The translations under genes and the position numbers were made by a program. Below are positions 1-9,140 of a stretch of DNA of 64,000 nucleotides, in pieces. The notes beneath the pieces are model-generated. The model did no database searches. It was not told the origin of the DNA and saw only the letters and a list, made by a program, of their open reading frames with translations. This DNA comes from Pseudomonas tumuqii (GTDB lineage Bacteria; Pseudomonadota; Gammaproteobacteria; Pseudomonadales; Pseudomonadaceae). The stretch lies in NCBI RefSeq assembly GCF_013184545.1, contig NZ_JAAOJA010000007.1:206734-270733 (forward strand). The letters are read 5' to 3'. Each line of letters starts with the position of its first letter. Within the stretch, counting starts at the first letter, position 1.

Positions 1-351
1 GAGATCCTCATGCCCAGTGAAGGGGTTGGCGAGTTGCAGCTGTTGTGGCCGACCCTGGCGCGGTTGACCCGCAATGCCGAACGGGTGGTGCTGGTGGCGC
101 CGCCCCATGTGCCGTACCCACAGGCCTGGCAGGTCGCCGGGGTGGATCTGCGCTGGCTGGCGATCATCCAGGCCTGCGGCCGTGATGCCCTATGGGCGAC
201 TGAGCAATGCCTGCGCTCGGGCAGTTGCGGCGCGGTGCTGTGCTGGCCGCAGCGGGCCGACGACCGCGCCCTGCGCCGGCTGCAGGTGGCGGCGGAAACC
301 GGACAGACGCTGGCCTTCGCCTATCGTTCGTTGCAGGAGGCGATCAACCCC
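1..351 (+). pseudogene. partial duplicate of imuA (internal fragment)
   Basis: Bases 1-351 repeat bases 605-955 inside the intact imuA, with a single difference seen by eye (T at 327, C at 931). At 351/352 the similarity stops and the sequence moves into the leader of the complete imuA. In the imuA frame the fragment reads on into about 40 unrelated residues and stops at 477, so any product would have an ImuA body with a wrong C-terminus. The left end lies outside the window, so the size of the duplicated unit is unknown. An assembly artefact at a contig edge cannot be excluded. Confidence 0.75.
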
Positions 352-451
352 TTTCAGTCCGTACCCGGCATGGACGTCATCCGTTGCCGGGCCGGTCCTG
401 GCGCATCGCGCTGGTCCCAGGTTTTTCCCGGGCAATGGCGAGGCGAGGGTA
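352..451 (+). other. leader between imuA fragment and intact imuA
   Basis: This is the only DNA separating the duplicated fragment from the intact imuA start. A purine-rich GAGGG lies just before the ATG at 452 and can serve as ribosome binding site. No CTGT-N8-ACAG LexA operator is visible here, although imuA operons of pseudomonads are normally SOS-controlled. The operator may lie beyond the left edge, ahead of the duplicated copy. Confidence 0.4.
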
Positions 452-1069
452 ATGGGCGCTGTCGTGGCGCTGGATGATCTGCTGCAGCAGCGGCGGATCT
501 GGAAAGCTCAGCCGACGCCATTGCCGCCGAGTGCCCAGCCCACCGGGCATGCCGCGTTGGATGCACTGCTGCCGACGGGTGGCTGGCCCGAATCGGCGTT
601 GAGCGAGATCCTCATGCCCAGTGAAGGGGTTGGCGAGTTGCAGCTGTTGTGGCCGACCCTGGCGCGGTTGACCCGCAATGCCGAACGGGTGGTGCTGGTG
701 GCGCCGCCCCATGTGCCGTACCCACAGGCCTGGCAGGTCGCCGGGGTGGATCTGCGCTGGCTGGCGATCATCCAGGCCTGCGGCCGTGATGCCCTATGGG
801 CGACTGAGCAATGCCTGCGCTCGGGCAGTTGCGGCGCGGTGCTGTGCTGGCCGCAGCGGGCCGACGACCGCGCCCTGCGCCGGCTGCAGGTGGCGGCGGA
901 AACCGGACAGACGCTGGCCTTCGCCTATCGTCCGTTGCAGGAGGCGATCAACCCCTCGCCGGCGGCGTTACGTATTGCCGTCGATGCGCGTCCGGCGCAG
1001 GTGCGTGTGCTCAAGTGCCGCGGTGGCTTGCCTTCTTCCGCCGCCATCCCGCTTGCGGCGGGGCAGTGA
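452..1069 (+). CDS. imuA: ImuA, SOS mutasome accessory protein
   Basis: The 205-residue product is a RecA/SulA-like protein that works with ImuB and DnaE2 in damage-induced translesion synthesis. The ATG at 452 is chosen because the protein begins MGAVVALDDLLQQRRIW, typical of ImuA, and a GAGGG precedes it; longer frames upstream run through the duplicated fragment. Family features seen are the early TGHAALDALLPTGGWP segment and the ELQLLWPTLARLT and VLVAPPHVPY stretches in the RecA-like fold. The stop lies 7 bases before imuB, so the two are co-transcribed. Residues 52-168 are encoded by the DNA that is duplicated at the window start. Confidence 0.88.
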   Translation: MGAVVALDDLLQQRRIWKAQPTPLPPSAQPTGHAALDALLPTGGWPESALSEILMPSEGVGELQLLWPTLARLTRNAERVVLVAPPHVPYPQAWQVAGVDLRWLAIIQACGRDALWATEQCLRSGSCGAVLCWPQRADDRALRRLQVAAETGQTLAFAYRPLQEAINPSPAALRIAVDARPAQVRVLKCRGGLPSSAAIPLAAGQ

Positions 1070-1076
1070 GGTAAGC

Positions 1077-2492
1077 ATGCGCTGGGCTTGTGTATTGCTG
1101 CCGCAACTGGCACTGGATGGCGTGCTGCGCCGTTGCAGCGATCCCGACGCGCCGCTGGCCCTGGTCACCGGCACGGCGCAGCGCCGCGTGCTGCAAACGG
1201 TCAACCCGGCGGCCCGTGCGCTCGGCCTGCGCGCCGGGCAATCGCTGACCGCGGCCCATGCGTTGACCCACGACTTCACCTTGGTCGAGTACGCTCCCGA
1301 TGAGATCGAACGCTGGCAGCGGTTCCTCGCGGCCTGGGGCTATCGCTTCAGTTCCCACGTCAGCCTGTGCTACCCGCGCACCCTGCTGCTGGAAATCGAA
1401 TCCAGCCTGGCGCTGTTCGGCCCCTGGCCCCGTTTCGAGGCGCGCTTGCGCGAGGAACTGACGGCCCTGGGGTTTCGCCACCGCATCGTCGCCGCGCCGA
1501 ATCCGCTGGCCGCACGCATCCTGGCCAACGCCCATGACGGTCTGGCCATCGCCAATGACGAGGCCATGCGCGAAACGCTGGGCAGGATGCCCGTCGAGCG
1601 CATTGGCCTCGCCCGCGAGGTGGCCACGGCCTTTGCCCGTATGGGCCTGCGCACCCTGAGTCAGGTGCTGGCGCTACCGCGCGACACCTTGGCGCGGCGC
1701 TTCCCGGCACAGGTGCAGCTGCATCTGGATACCTTGCTCGGCGAGCGTGCGCTGGCCCTGGACTGTTACGTGCCGCCGGACCGGTTCGATGGACGCATCG
1801 AGCTGAACTTCGAGGTCGAGTCGCATCAGGCCCTGCTGTTCCCGTTGCGCCGGCTGACCGCCGACCTGGCCGCCTTCCTTGCCGGACGCGATAGCGGCGT
1901 GCAGCGCTTCGCCCTGCACCTGCAGCATGCGGATGCCGCGGACAGCGTCATCCAGGTTGGCCTGCTGAGTGCCGAGCGCGACCCGGCCATGCTCTTCGAG
2001 CTGGCGCGTGGCCGCCTGGAACAGGTGCAGGTGGTCACGCCGGTACGTGGGGTGCGCCTACTGGCGCGCGAGCTGCCGGCCTTCGTCCCGGAACACCGCG
2101 AACTGTTCGACGAGCGTCCCCAGCAATCGCTGCCCTGGGAGCAACTGCGCGAGCGGCTGCGCGCGCGCTTGGGCGACGAGGCGGTGCAGGGCCTGCGCGC
2201 CCAGGCCGACCATCGCCCCGAGCATGCCTGGCAGGCGGCCGGCGATGGCAAGCCGGGGCCCATCCTGCAAGGCCCGTCACGCCCGGGCTGGTTGTTGCGC
2301 CAACCCATGCCGCTGCGCGAATCTGCTCCGCGCATCCTGGCTGGCCCCGAACGCATCGAATCCGGCTGGTGGGACGGTGGCGATGTGCGCCGCGACTACT
2401 ACCTGATCGAAACCCGCTCCGGGCAGCGCGCCTGGGCCTATCGTCCGCTCGGCGAAAGTGGGCCGTTCATGTTGCAGGGCTGGTTCGCATGA
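1077..2492 (+). CDS. imuB: ImuB, Y-family polymerase-like mutasome hub
   Basis: This 471-residue protein is the catalytically inactive Y-family polymerase homologue that links ImuA and DnaE2 to the sliding clamp. The ATG at 1077 gives [14 protein letters not shown], the usual start, and sits behind GAGGTAAGC. The N-terminal half has the DinB-like palm ([28 protein letters not shown]), where the acidic metal ligands of active polymerases are missing, as is known for ImuB. A clamp-binding-like QQSLPW occurs near residue 349-354. The C-terminus has the ImuB tail ([16 protein letters not shown]). Its TGA overlaps the dnaE2 start as ATGA, which indicates translational coupling. Confidence 0.92.
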   Translation: MRWACVLLPQLALDGVLRRCSDPDAPLALVTGTAQRRVLQTVNPAARALGLRAGQSLTAAHALTHDFTLVEYAPDEIERWQRFLAAWGYRFSSHVSLCYPRTLLLEIESSLALFGPWPRFEARLREELTALGFRHRIVAAPNPLAARILANAHDGLAIANDEAMRETLGRMPVERIGLAREVATAFARMGLRTLSQVLALPRDTLARRFPAQVQLHLDTLLGERALALDCYVPPDRFDGRIELNFEVESHQALLFPLRRLTADLAAFLAGRDSGVQRFALHLQHADAADSVIQVGLLSAERDPAMLFELARGRLEQVQVVTPVRGVRLLARELPAFVPEHRELFDERPQQSLPWEQLRERLRARLGDEAVQGLRAQADHRPEHAWQAAGDGKPGPILQGPSRPGWLLRQPMPLRESAPRILAGPERIESGWWDGGDVRRDYYLIETRSGQRAWAYRPLGESGPFMLQGWFA

Positions 2493-5400
2493 ACGGCAAG
2501 TACGCCGAGCTGCATTGCCTGTCCAACTTCAGCTTCCAGCGTGGTGCCTCCAGCGCCCGCGAGCTGTTCGAGCGGGCCAAGCGCCACGGTTACCAGGCCT
2601 TGGCGATCACCGACGAGTGCACCCTGGCCGGTATTGTGCGTGCCTGGCAGGCCGCCAAGGCATGCGAGTTGCCGCTGATCGTTGGCAGCGAGATGCGGAT
2701 CGAGGGCGGCCCCAAGCTGGTGCTGCTGGTCGAGAACCTCGCCGGCTACCAGCGCTTGTGCCGGCTCATCACCCTGGCGCGGCGGCGCGCGGCGAAGGGT
2801 GAATACCGCCTGCTGCGAGAGGATTTCAGCGCGCCGCTGGAGGGGTTGTTGGCGTTATGGATCGTCGACGAGGCGCCCGATCCGGCGCCAGGGCCGTGGC
2901 TGCGCAGCCTCTTTGGCGAGCGCCTGTGGCTGGCGGTGGAACTGCACCATGGCGCGGACGATGCGCAGCGCCTGACACGCCTGCAGGCACTGGCCGCCAC
3001 GCTGGGCATACCGATGGTGGCCAGTGGCGATGTGCACATGCATGCCCGTGGTCGCCGCGCCCTGCAGGACTGCATGACCGCCATCCGCCACCACTGCACG
3101 GTGGCCGACGCCGGTCAGCGGCTGTTCGCCAATGGCGAACGGCATTTGCGTTCGCGCCAGGCGCTGGCCGAGCTTTACCCACCGGAGCTGCTGGCCGAGA
3201 CGCTGCGCATCGCCGCGCGCTGCACCTTCGACCTCGGCCAGTTGCGTTACCAGTACCCCCGCGAGCTGGTGCCTGAAGGCCATACGCCGACCACCTGGCT
3301 GCGCGAGCTGACCGAGCAGGGCATGCGTTGGCGTTGGCCCAAGGGCATCCCGGCGAAGTGCCGAGAACAGGCTGAGATGGAGTTGGGGCTGATCGCCGAG
3401 CTGGGGTATGAGAGCTATTTCCTCACTGTGCACGATATCGTCCAGTTCGCCCGCACTCAGAGCATCCTCTGCCAGGGCCGCGGCTCGGCGGCCAACTCGA
3501 CGGTGTGCTACGTCCTGGGCATCACCGAAATCGACCCGGGGCGCATGAACATGCTGTTCGAGCGCTTCCTCTCCAGGGAGCGCAACGAGCCGCCGGATAT
3601 CGATGTGGACTTCGAACACGAGCGGCGCGAGGAAGTGTTGCAGTACGTGTTCCGGCGCTATGGTCGGGGCAGGGCGGCGCTTACCGCCGTCGCCAGCACC
3701 TATCACGGCGCCGGCGCGGTGCGCGATATCGCCAAGGCCCTCGGCCTGCCGCCGGACCAGGTCAACGCCCTGGCTGATTGTTGTGGCCGCTGGAGTGATA
3801 AGGAGCCGCCGCTCGAGCGGCTACGTGAAGCTGGCTTCGATCCGGACAGCCCGGTGTTGCGTCGGGTACTGGCGCTGACCGGCGAGTTGATCGGCTTTCC
3901 CCGTCACCTCTCGCAGCATCCGGGCGGCTTCGTCATCTCCGAGCAACCGCTGGATACCCTGGTGCCGGTGGAGAACGCGGCCATGGCCGAGCGCACCATC
4001 ATCCAGTGGGACAAGGACGACCTCGACCTGGTCGGCCTGCTCAAGGTCGACATCCTCGCCCTCGGCATGCTCAGTGCAATGCGGCGCAGCTTCGACCTGA
4101 TCGAGCGTCACCGGGGTCAGCGCTGGACCCTGGCGACCCTGCCTGCGGAAGACCCCGCCACCTACGCAATGATCAGCCGCGCCGACACCATCGGCGTGTT
4201 CCAGATCGAATCGCGCGCGCAGATGGCGATGCTGCCGCGCCTGCGGCCGAAGACTTTCTACGACCTGGTGATCCAGGTCGCCATCGTCCGCCCCGGGCCG
4301 ATCCAGGGGGACATGGTTCATCCCTACCTGCGCCGACGTAATGGCGAGGAGGCGGTCGTCTATCCTTCCGCGGAACTCGAGGTCGTCTTCAAACGCACCC
4401 TGGGGGTTCCGCTGTTCCAGGAACAGGTCATGCAGCTGGCGATAGTCGCCGCCGACTACACGCCGGGCGAGGCCGATGAGTTGCGGCGTTCCATGGCTGC
4501 CTGGAAACGCCATGGCGGCCTGGAACCGCATCGTCAGCGCCTGACCGAACGCATGCTCGCAAAGGGTTACACGGCGGACTTCACCGCGCGCATCTTCGAG
4601 CAGATCAAGGGTTTCGGCAGCTATGGTTTTCCGGAGTCTCACGCGGCCAGCTTCGCCTTGCTCACCTACGCCAGTTGCTGGCTGAAATGCCACGAGCCGG
4701 CCATCTACGCCTGCGCGCTGATCAACAGTTGGCCGATGGGCTTCTACAGCCCCGACCAGGTGCTACAGGACGCGCGCCGTCACGACATCGAAGTGCGCCC
4801 GCTGGACGTGCGCCACAGCGAGTGGGATTGCTCCCTGGAGCCAGGCAAGGAGGGGGCCTTGGCCATTCGTCTGGGCCTGCGCATGGTGCGCGGGTTCCGC
4901 GAGGAGGATGCTCGGCGCATCGAAGACTCCCGGCGCGATCGGCCCTTCGCAGATGTCGCCGACCTCTGCTACCGCGCCGGGCTCGATGCCCGTGCGCGTG
5001 AACTGTTGGCCGATTGCGGCGCCTTGCGCGGCCTGGCCGGGCATCGCCACAGCGCCCGCTGGGCGGTGGCCGGTGTCGAGGTGCAGCCGCCGTTGTTCGC
5101 CAACCTGCCGGCGCGGGAGGAGGCCCAGGTGGCGTTGCCATTGCCGACGGTGGGCGAGGATCTGCATACCGATTACGCCACCGTCGGTACCACCCTCGGC
5201 CCGCATCCACTGGCCATGCTGCGTTGCCAGCTCAGAGCCCAGCGCTGCCGCAGCTCGCGCGATCTGCTCACCGTCGAGCATGGGCGCAACGTCAGCGTGG
5301 CCGGTCTGGTGACCGGCCGGCAGCGGCCACAGACCGCCAGCGGGGTGATCTTCGTCACCCTGGAGGACGAGTACGGCATGGTCAATGTGGTGGTTTGGCA

Positions 5401-5566
5401 CGACCTCGCCGAGCGTCAGCGGCGGGTATTGGTCAACTCGCAGTTGCTACGAGTGGATGGCCATCTGGAGTCCAAGGACGGCGTGCGTCATCTGATCGCG
5501 GGGCGTTTGAGCGACCTGACGCCGCTGTTGGTTGGACTGGATGTGCGGAGTCGGGATTTTCAGTGA
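2489..5566 (+). CDS. dnaE2: DnaE2 (ImuC), error-prone DNA polymerase III alpha subunit
   Basis: The 1025-residue polymerase carries out mutagenic bypass synthesis with ImuA/ImuB. The ATG at 2489 overlaps the imuB stop and gives [19 protein letters not shown], the start of the PHP domain; this is shorter than the longest open frame but fits the family length. Domain order: PHP (about 5-260), palm with acidic motif [12 protein letters not shown] near residue 367, then [20 protein letters not shown], the finger and helix-hairpin-helix region, and a C-terminal OB fold ([19 protein letters not shown] to VVVWHDL). It lacks the clamp-binding and tau-binding tail of replicative DnaE1. No terminator was recognised just downstream. 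Confidence 0.94.
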   Translation: MNGKYAELHCLSNFSFQRGASSARELFERAKRHGYQALAITDECTLAGIVRAWQAAKACELPLIVGSEMRIEGGPKLVLLVENLAGYQRLCRLITLARRRAAKGEYRLLREDFSAPLEGLLALWIVDEAPDPAPGPWLRSLFGERLWLAVELHHGADDAQRLTRLQALAATLGIPMVASGDVHMHARGRRALQDCMTAIRHHCTVADAGQRLFANGERHLRSRQALAELYPPELLAETLRIAARCTFDLGQLRYQYPRELVPEGHTPTTWLRELTEQGMRWRWPKGIPAKCREQAEMELGLIAELGYESYFLTVHDIVQFARTQSILCQGRGSAANSTVCYVLGITEIDPGRMNMLFERFLSRERNEPPDIDVDFEHERREEVLQYVFRRYGRGRAALTAVASTYHGAGAVRDIAKALGLPPDQVNALADCCGRWSDKEPPLERLREAGFDPDSPVLRRVLALTGELIGFPRHLSQHPGGFVISEQPLDTLVPVENAAMAERTIIQWDKDDLDLVGLLKVDILALGMLSAMRRSFDLIERHRGQRWTLATLPAEDPATYAMISRADTIGVFQIESRAQMAMLPRLRPKTFYDLVIQVAIVRPGPIQGDMVHPYLRRRNGEEAVVYPSAELEVVFKRTLGVPLFQEQVMQLAIVAADYTPGEADELRRSMAAWKRHGGLEPHRQRLTERMLAKGYTADFTARIFEQIKGFGSYGFPESHAASFALLTYASCWLKCHEPAIYACALINSWPMGFYSPDQVLQDARRHDIEVRPLDVRHSEWDCSLEPGKEGALAIRLGLRMVRGFREEDARRIEDSRRDRPFADVADLCYRAGLDARARELLADCGALRGLAGHRHSARWAVAGVEVQPPLFANLPAREEAQVALPLPTVGEDLHTDYATVGTTLGPHPLAMLRCQLRAQRCRSSRDLLTVEHGRNVSVAGLVTGRQRPQTASGVIFVTLEDEYGMVNVVVWHDLAERQRRVLVNSQLLRVDGHLESKDGVRHLIAGRLSDLTPLLVGLDVRSRDFQ

Positions 5567-5691
5567 AGCCGGGGGGATGGCTTGGCAGGCGGAATATGGC
5601 TGCCACTAAGGGCCGTCAGAAAGCGAAGTCGTCCTGTCCGAGGTAGTTTTAACCACCTTTTGACTCAGCAAGGTCAGTGGGGGCAATGGCA

Positions 5692-5874
5692 TCAGCTATG
5701 TGCTGCACGCTCGAACACCTCGTCCGCCCATTGGTTCAGGCTCTTGCCGGCCGCCTGGGCGGCGATGGTGGCGGCAGCGTGCACTTCAGGGCGAATACGC
5801 AGCATCACCTTGCCTGACGCCGGCTTATTCGGGCTGACTCCGCGCTCGGCACAATCGGCCAGGTAGTCATCCAA
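5692..5874 (-). pseudogene. HicB-family antitoxin, C-terminal remnant
   Basis: The 60-codon frame DYLADCAERGVSPNKPASGK followed by VMLRIRPEVHAAATIAAQ and GKSLNQWADEVFE matches the C-terminal ribbon-helix-helix half of HicB antitoxins. It has only a TTG as possible start with a TGA directly before it. The N-terminal half typical of HicB (about 50 residues) is absent, as is a HicA toxin gene. The sequence read upstream on the same strand does not look like HicB. It is best read as a decayed toxin-antitoxin locus. About 120 bases on its left and 170 on its right hold nothing else recognised. Confidence 0.6.
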
Positions 5875-6046
5875 TCAGGTTTGGAGGCGGATAGAGGACG
5901 GCAGCCGTGGCTGGTGAAGGGCTATCCTGGCTGGCTCCGATGACGATCAGTGTTGGATAATTGGCCCATGAGGCGCTGGAGCGGCGAGATGAGCATGGGC
6001 TCAGCTATCCAGAAAGCGGAGCAGGTGGGTGAAGAGGATGCATGGC

Positions 6047-6451
6047 ATGACACGAGACGAACTACTTTCAGCCGCTGAGTCCGACTACATGAACGAGGCT
6101 CAGCTGGCTTTTTTCAAGGCGCTGCTGCTCGCCCAGTTGGACGAGTGCAAAGAACGTGTCGAAAGCGGCAAGGCGCGTCTGGCCGAGCTGGAACGGCCGA
6201 TCGATGTGGCGGATGTCGCCTCTATCGAAGAGGAGCGCATGACGCTGCTGCACCTGATCGATCGCGACCGCAGGGTGCTTCCCGCATTCCAGCAAGCCTT
6301 GGCGCGGATCGACGATGGCAGTTATGGCTGGTGTGACGACACCGGTGAACCGATTGGCCTGCAGCGGCTGTTGTTGAGCCCCACCACGGCCTTGTCCGTC
6401 GAGGCCAAGCAACGCCGAGAATTGTTGGAGCGGCACATGAGTCACGCCTGA
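6047..6451 (+). CDS. dksA2: DksA2-like RNA polymerase secondary-channel protein
   Basis: The 134-residue protein belongs to the DksA/TraR family, which binds the RNA polymerase secondary channel with ppGpp. The N-terminal coiled coil runs from about residue 20 to 95 (CKERVESGKARLAELERP, EEERMTLLHLIDRD). In the C-terminal finger only one of four zinc-binding cysteines is kept: the motif is YGWCDDTGEPIGLQRLLL followed by SPTTALSVEA. The Cys-x-x-Thr arrangement is that of the zinc-independent paralogue DksA2 of Pseudomonas aeruginosa. The ATG at 6047 is preferred over GTG 6029 and ATG 6038 because AAGAGG at 6032-6037 is well spaced and the length fits. No Zur-type operator was recognised upstream. 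Confidence 0.82.
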   Translation: MTRDELLSAAESDYMNEAQLAFFKALLLAQLDECKERVESGKARLAELERPIDVADVASIEEERMTLLHLIDRDRRVLPAFQQALARIDDGSYGWCDDTGEPIGLQRLLLSPTTALSVEAKQRRELLERHMSHA

Positions 6452-6469
6452 GTGGCGTGCGTACATGCA

Positions 6470-6494
6470 AAAAGGGCCTGAATCAGGCCCTTTT
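6470..6494. terminator. bidirectional terminator between dksA2 and hup
   Basis: The arms AAAAGGGCCTGA and TCAGGCCCTTTT form a 12-bp perfect stem with a one-base centre. T-runs on both strands let it end the convergent dksA2-like and HU genes. Confidence 0.85.
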
Positions 6495-6511
6495 GTCGTT
6501 CTGAGACGCGC

Positions 6512-6784
6512 TCAGTTCACCGCGTCTTTCAGCGTCTTGCCGGCTTTGAAACCGGGCAGTTTGGCCGCTGCGATCTTGATCGTGGCGCCGGTTTGCGGGT
6601 TGCGTCCATCGCGTGCAGCGCGTGCCTTCACCGCGAAGGTGCCGAAACCCACGAGGCTGACGCTTTCGCCATTTTGCAGGGCAGAAGAGATGGCGCCGGT
6701 GATGGCATCCAGGGCGCGGCCAGCAGTGGCCTTGGGCAGGTCAGTCGAGGCGGCGATGGCTTCAATCAGTTCAGCTTTGTTCAT
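6512..6784 (-). CDS. hup: HU-family DNA-binding protein
   Basis: The 90-residue histone-like protein bends and compacts DNA as a dimer. It starts [20 protein letters not shown] and contains the DNA-binding arm motif [16 protein letters not shown], followed by [14 protein letters not shown] at the C-terminus; these are diagnostic for HU-beta. The length equals the family norm and GGAA lies just ahead of the ATG. It converges on the dksA2-like gene across a shared terminator. It is probably an additional HU copy, since the main hupB of pseudomonads sits by lon; this placement is from memory. Confidence 0.88.
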   Translation of the reverse strand: MNKAELIEAIAASTDLPKATAGRALDAITGAISSALQNGESVSLVGFGTFAVKARAARDGRNPQTGATIKIAAAKLPGFKAGKTLKDAVN

Positions 6785-6831
6785 GGGCGGTTCCTTCTGG
6801 CGTTCTGAGAGGAGCGGATTATAGCCAAGCT

Positions 6832-7113
6832 TTATTCAGTGGTCTGGTGAATATCCAACACGGCCCAGACTTCCAGCCCTTGCTGCCGCACGGCTTTCTC
6901 GGCTTCAAGCCGAGCGGTGAGGGTGCTGATCGAGCGGGAACGGTATTCGAACCTGAAGGCAGGCCCCCCTGTTTTCTGTCTGACGCTCAACTCGACCAGG
7001 GTGTAAACCGTAGATCGCTTGGCTTTTTCTTGCGGGGTTGATTCTTTCGGGGATGAAGGGCTAAGGCCTAATGCCTCGCGCATTTCAGCTTCCGATATCT
7101 GCTTGGCGTTCAA
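6832..7113 (-). CDS. unrecognised 93-residue protein
   Basis: I do not recognise this frame. The start is a TTG at 7113 behind GAAGGAAA, or possibly the ATG ten codons further in ([11 protein letters not shown]). The product is hydrophilic, with an Ala/Glu-rich N-terminal helix (AEMREALGL), a Ser/Lys/Pro linker (residues 17-33) and a central strand-like part ([24 protein letters not shown]). It has no signal peptide or membrane segment. It lies between HU and the mobile-element remnant, on the same strand as both, and may be cargo of that element. Coding status is plausible but unproven. Confidence 0.4.
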   Translation of the reverse strand: MNAKQISEAEMREALGLSPSSPKESTPQEKAKRSTVYTLVELSVRQKTGGPAFRFEYRSRSISTLTARLEAEKAVRQQGLEVWAVLDIHQTTE

Positions 7114-7221
7114 GTGGGGGCGTTTCCTTCAGGGGGTACAGTGGCTAGCCGTTCGTGGAGGCATGGGGTGGTCTGCGCTCGTTGTACCGTTTCGTATGTT
7201 TGCGGTGAAAAACCTTCAGTC

Positions 7222-7608
7222 TTACGGCCCGATGCCTCGGGTCTCATCGATGCGCTCTGCCATGCGGAAAGCCGTTTCCAGCTCTGAGCAATGGTGCGCC
7301 TGCATCAGCCTCCAGCGCTCGGCTTTTTCCTCCGGCTCGGTCATGGCCAGAGCGAGGTAGAGGCTGGGCGGTACGATGCGGAACAGCGTTTCGATGTTCT
7401 TCGACAGCACCACCCCTTCGGTGTATTTCCCCGGCTCTTTGCTGGCAGAGAGCAATAGAGCTTTCTGGGCGGGGGTAAGTTTCTTGAAGCGGGCGATTTC
7501 CTCGATTTCGGCAAGTGGCATGTTCAGGCAGACCCACCACTCGATCATGTTGAGCATGGTATGCGCGGCATTGGTACACCGAATGAACTGCTTGCGGTGC
7601 TCTGACCC
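7222..7608 (-). pseudogene. C-terminal remnant of a conjugative-transfer ATPase (ICE type)
   Basis: The frame stays open from about 7620 and contains FIRCTNAAHTMLNMIEWWVC, then ARFKKLTPAQKALLLSA, EPGKYTEGVVLS and a C-terminal part SELETAFRMAER. From memory this resembles the C-terminus of VirB4/TraC-like conjugative ATPases of Pseudomonas integrative elements (PFL_4706 type). Walker A and B motifs are absent, so only the tail remains. An ATG at 7557 would give a 111-residue product. The 5' junction lies within the first codons of tatC at about 7607, so the fragment was joined to the tat operon by a rearrangement. Confidence 0.55.
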
Positions 7609-7640
7609 ATTTCCTGGGCGCTGTCCGGGAGTCGGTTCAT
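7608..7640 (-). pseudogene. tatC: tatC, cut after about 11 codons
   Basis: An ATG at 7640 overlaps the tatB stop as ATGA, the arrangement expected for tatC. It reads [11 protein letters not shown], which looks like the cytoplasmic N-terminus of TatC just before the usual PLVAHLxELR. From there the sequence changes to the conjugative ATPase fragment in another frame, and the tatC frame stops after 31 codons. None of the six TatC membrane helices is present. A complete Tat translocase must be encoded elsewhere if the cell exports Tat substrates. Confidence 0.5.
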
Positions 7641-7978
7641 GGTTGCGCGGTCTTGTCCTGACTGGTTGTTTCCGCTGCAGTGGGCGTGGCTTCGGCCCTG
7701 TTTCCGGTATCCGAGGTCGGCCTGGGCTCGAGGATTTCCTGCTTCATCGCCTTCATCTCGCGCTCAAGGTCGAGGATCTGCTCGTTATGCAGCTGGCGGC
7801 GGATTTCATCCGCACCGATCTCGCGTTCGACCTCGGCCTTGATCGCGCTGAAGCTGCGCTTGATCCGGCCGATCCACAACCCGGCGGTGCGCACAGCACC
7901 GGGCAGGCGCTCGGGGCCTAGCACCAGCAGGGCAACGATGCCGACCAGCAGCAGTTCGGCAAAGCCAATATCGAACAT
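7637..7978 (-). CDS. tatB: Sec-independent translocase subunit TatB
   Basis: The 113-residue product starts [20 protein letters not shown], a single N-terminal membrane helix with the TatB-specific Glu at position 8, followed by [20 protein letters not shown], an amphipathic helix. A charged, poorly structured tail follows. TatB receives twin-arginine signal peptides together with TatC. It follows tatA by 11 bases in the same operon, but its partner tatC is truncated immediately downstream, so this subunit could work only with a TatC made elsewhere. The set probably corresponds to a secondary tat operon such as the second copy known in Pseudomonas putida. Confidence 0.9.
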   Translation of the reverse strand: MFDIGFAELLLVGIVALLVLGPERLPGAVRTAGLWIGRIKRSFSAIKAEVEREIGADEIRRQLHNEQILDLEREMKAMKQEILEPRPTSDTGNRAEATPTAAETTSQDKTAQP

Positions 7979-7989
7979 GGCGTCGGGCC

Positions 7990-8220
7990 TTAGTATTTGT
8001 TGCTCGGTTCTTCGACCTTGCGCGCCTGAGCATCGATGGTCTGGACCTTGTGCTCCTCCACCGCAGGCTTGTCATCATCGTTGCCCATGGATTTCTTGAA
8101 GCCCTTGATCGCACCTCCGAGGTCGGAGCCCAAGCTCTTGAGGCGCTTGGTGCCGAACAGCATGACCACGATCAGCAGGATGATCACGAGTTGCCAGATA
8201 CTGATGCCGCCTATGCCCAT
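7990..8220 (-). CDS. tatA: Sec-independent translocase subunit TatA
   Basis: The 76-residue protein begins [20 protein letters not shown], a short N-terminal membrane helix, followed by the [20 protein letters not shown] amphipathic helix that is the TatA hallmark. A charged tail ending EEPSNKY follows. TatA oligomers form the passage for folded Tat substrates in the inner membrane. It is the first gene of a tatA-tatB-(broken tatC) operon. The 155 bases upstream to the cupin gene hold its likely promoter. Confidence 0.92.
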   Translation of the reverse strand: MGIGGISIWQLVIILLIVVMLFGTKRLKSLGSDLGGAIKGFKKSMGNDDDKPAVEEHKVQTIDAQARKVEEPSNKY

Positions 8221-8375
8221 GATGTGTACTCCGTGGTGAGGGGTCGATCGGTTGGGTAGAAGGGTGGATATTCCCTGGGCCAGCAGCGGTACGTACCGTG
8301 CTGGCCTGGGCCGCAGGCCGGGTGCGCTGGCGCCTGCGGATCGCTAGCGTCCGCGGGTGCCAAACCTGCCCAAGT

Positions 8376-9080
8376 TTATTTACAGACGTAGAACTTGCGT
8401 ACGTAAACGTGGCTTTCCCAGGCGCATTCCGCGCCGAGCGGCACGAATACGCTATCGCCGGCGTTGACCTGCAGGCTTTCGCCTTCTGGCGAATGGAGGG
8501 TGACGCTGCCTTCGATCAGGTGCATCAACTCGTGGACTTTGTGTGGCCGCCCATGGCGCGTATAGGGTGTCGAGTCCCAGACACCGATGAGCACGTTGGC
8601 GCTGTCCTTGTAGCTATTCTTCGAGCGGCATTGGGGCCCGGCGCTGATCAGGATATGCGCATCGGGCGGTGTCGAGGGTGAGAGGTGGGCGAGCGGGTCG
8701 AGCGGGGTAAGCCCCGGGTTCTGTTCGTCTGTGACTTGAGCGCAAAAAGCCCAGAGCGTATCCGCCTGCGCCTGGATCTGCAGAGCGGTACCACGGCCGA
8801 TCACCGCGCTGGCTCCACGGCCCAGTTCGAGTGTGCAGTCTTCGGCTTGCAGGGTCAGGTGCCCGCGGTGAACCACGACCATTTCGAGCTGGGGGTAGTC
8901 AGCGATGGCGAATGATCCGCTCGCCTGCACAACGCCCGCAGCCACGCCGTCTGGCCCGAGGTAAGCGATTTCCCGCGCTGTGCCGAACGGGTCGGCAGGG
9001 CTCAAAGAAGCCGAGGTCATGGGCGTAGGCGCACGGCTGCCATCGGCGCGTACCAGCAGCAGGGTGGTGGGTTGTGACAT
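8376..9080 (-). CDS. double-cupin domain protein (DUF861-like)
   Basis: The 234-residue protein has two cupin folds: an N-terminal one (about 40-125, with FAIADYPQLEMVVVHRGHLT) and a C-terminal one (about 150-230, with KVHELMHLIEGSVTLHSPEG and AGDSVFVPLGAECAWES). The second resembles the EutQ-like DUF861 cupin. It has no signal peptide, so it should be cytoplasmic. No specific reaction can be assigned. The double-GNAT acetyltransferase lies 60 bases upstream on the same strand, so the two probably form one transcription unit. A role as an accessory of amine or amino-acid catabolism is inferred from its neighbours only. Confidence 0.75.
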   Translation of the reverse strand: MSQPTTLLLVRADGSRAPTPMTSASLSPADPFGTAREIAYLGPDGVAAGVVQASGSFAIADYPQLEMVVVHRGHLTLQAEDCTLELGRGASAVIGRGTALQIQAQADTLWAFCAQVTDEQNPGLTPLDPLAHLSPSTPPDAHILISAGPQCRSKNSYKDSANVLIGVWDSTPYTRHGRPHKVHELMHLIEGSVTLHSPEGESLQVNAGDSVFVPLGAECAWESHVYVRKFYVCK

Positions 9081-9140
9081 CAGGGGTATCTCCAGGAAAT
9101 GTTATTGGTAAGGGGTGTAAATGCCCGTAGCAAGGGCGGG

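Noticed and set aside
74..451. In-frame extension upstream of imuA reading through the duplicated fragment
   Set aside because: It is a different frame from the imuA fragment itself and gives Arg/Trp/Cys-rich sequence unlike ImuA. The ATG at 452 fits family length and ribosome binding site.
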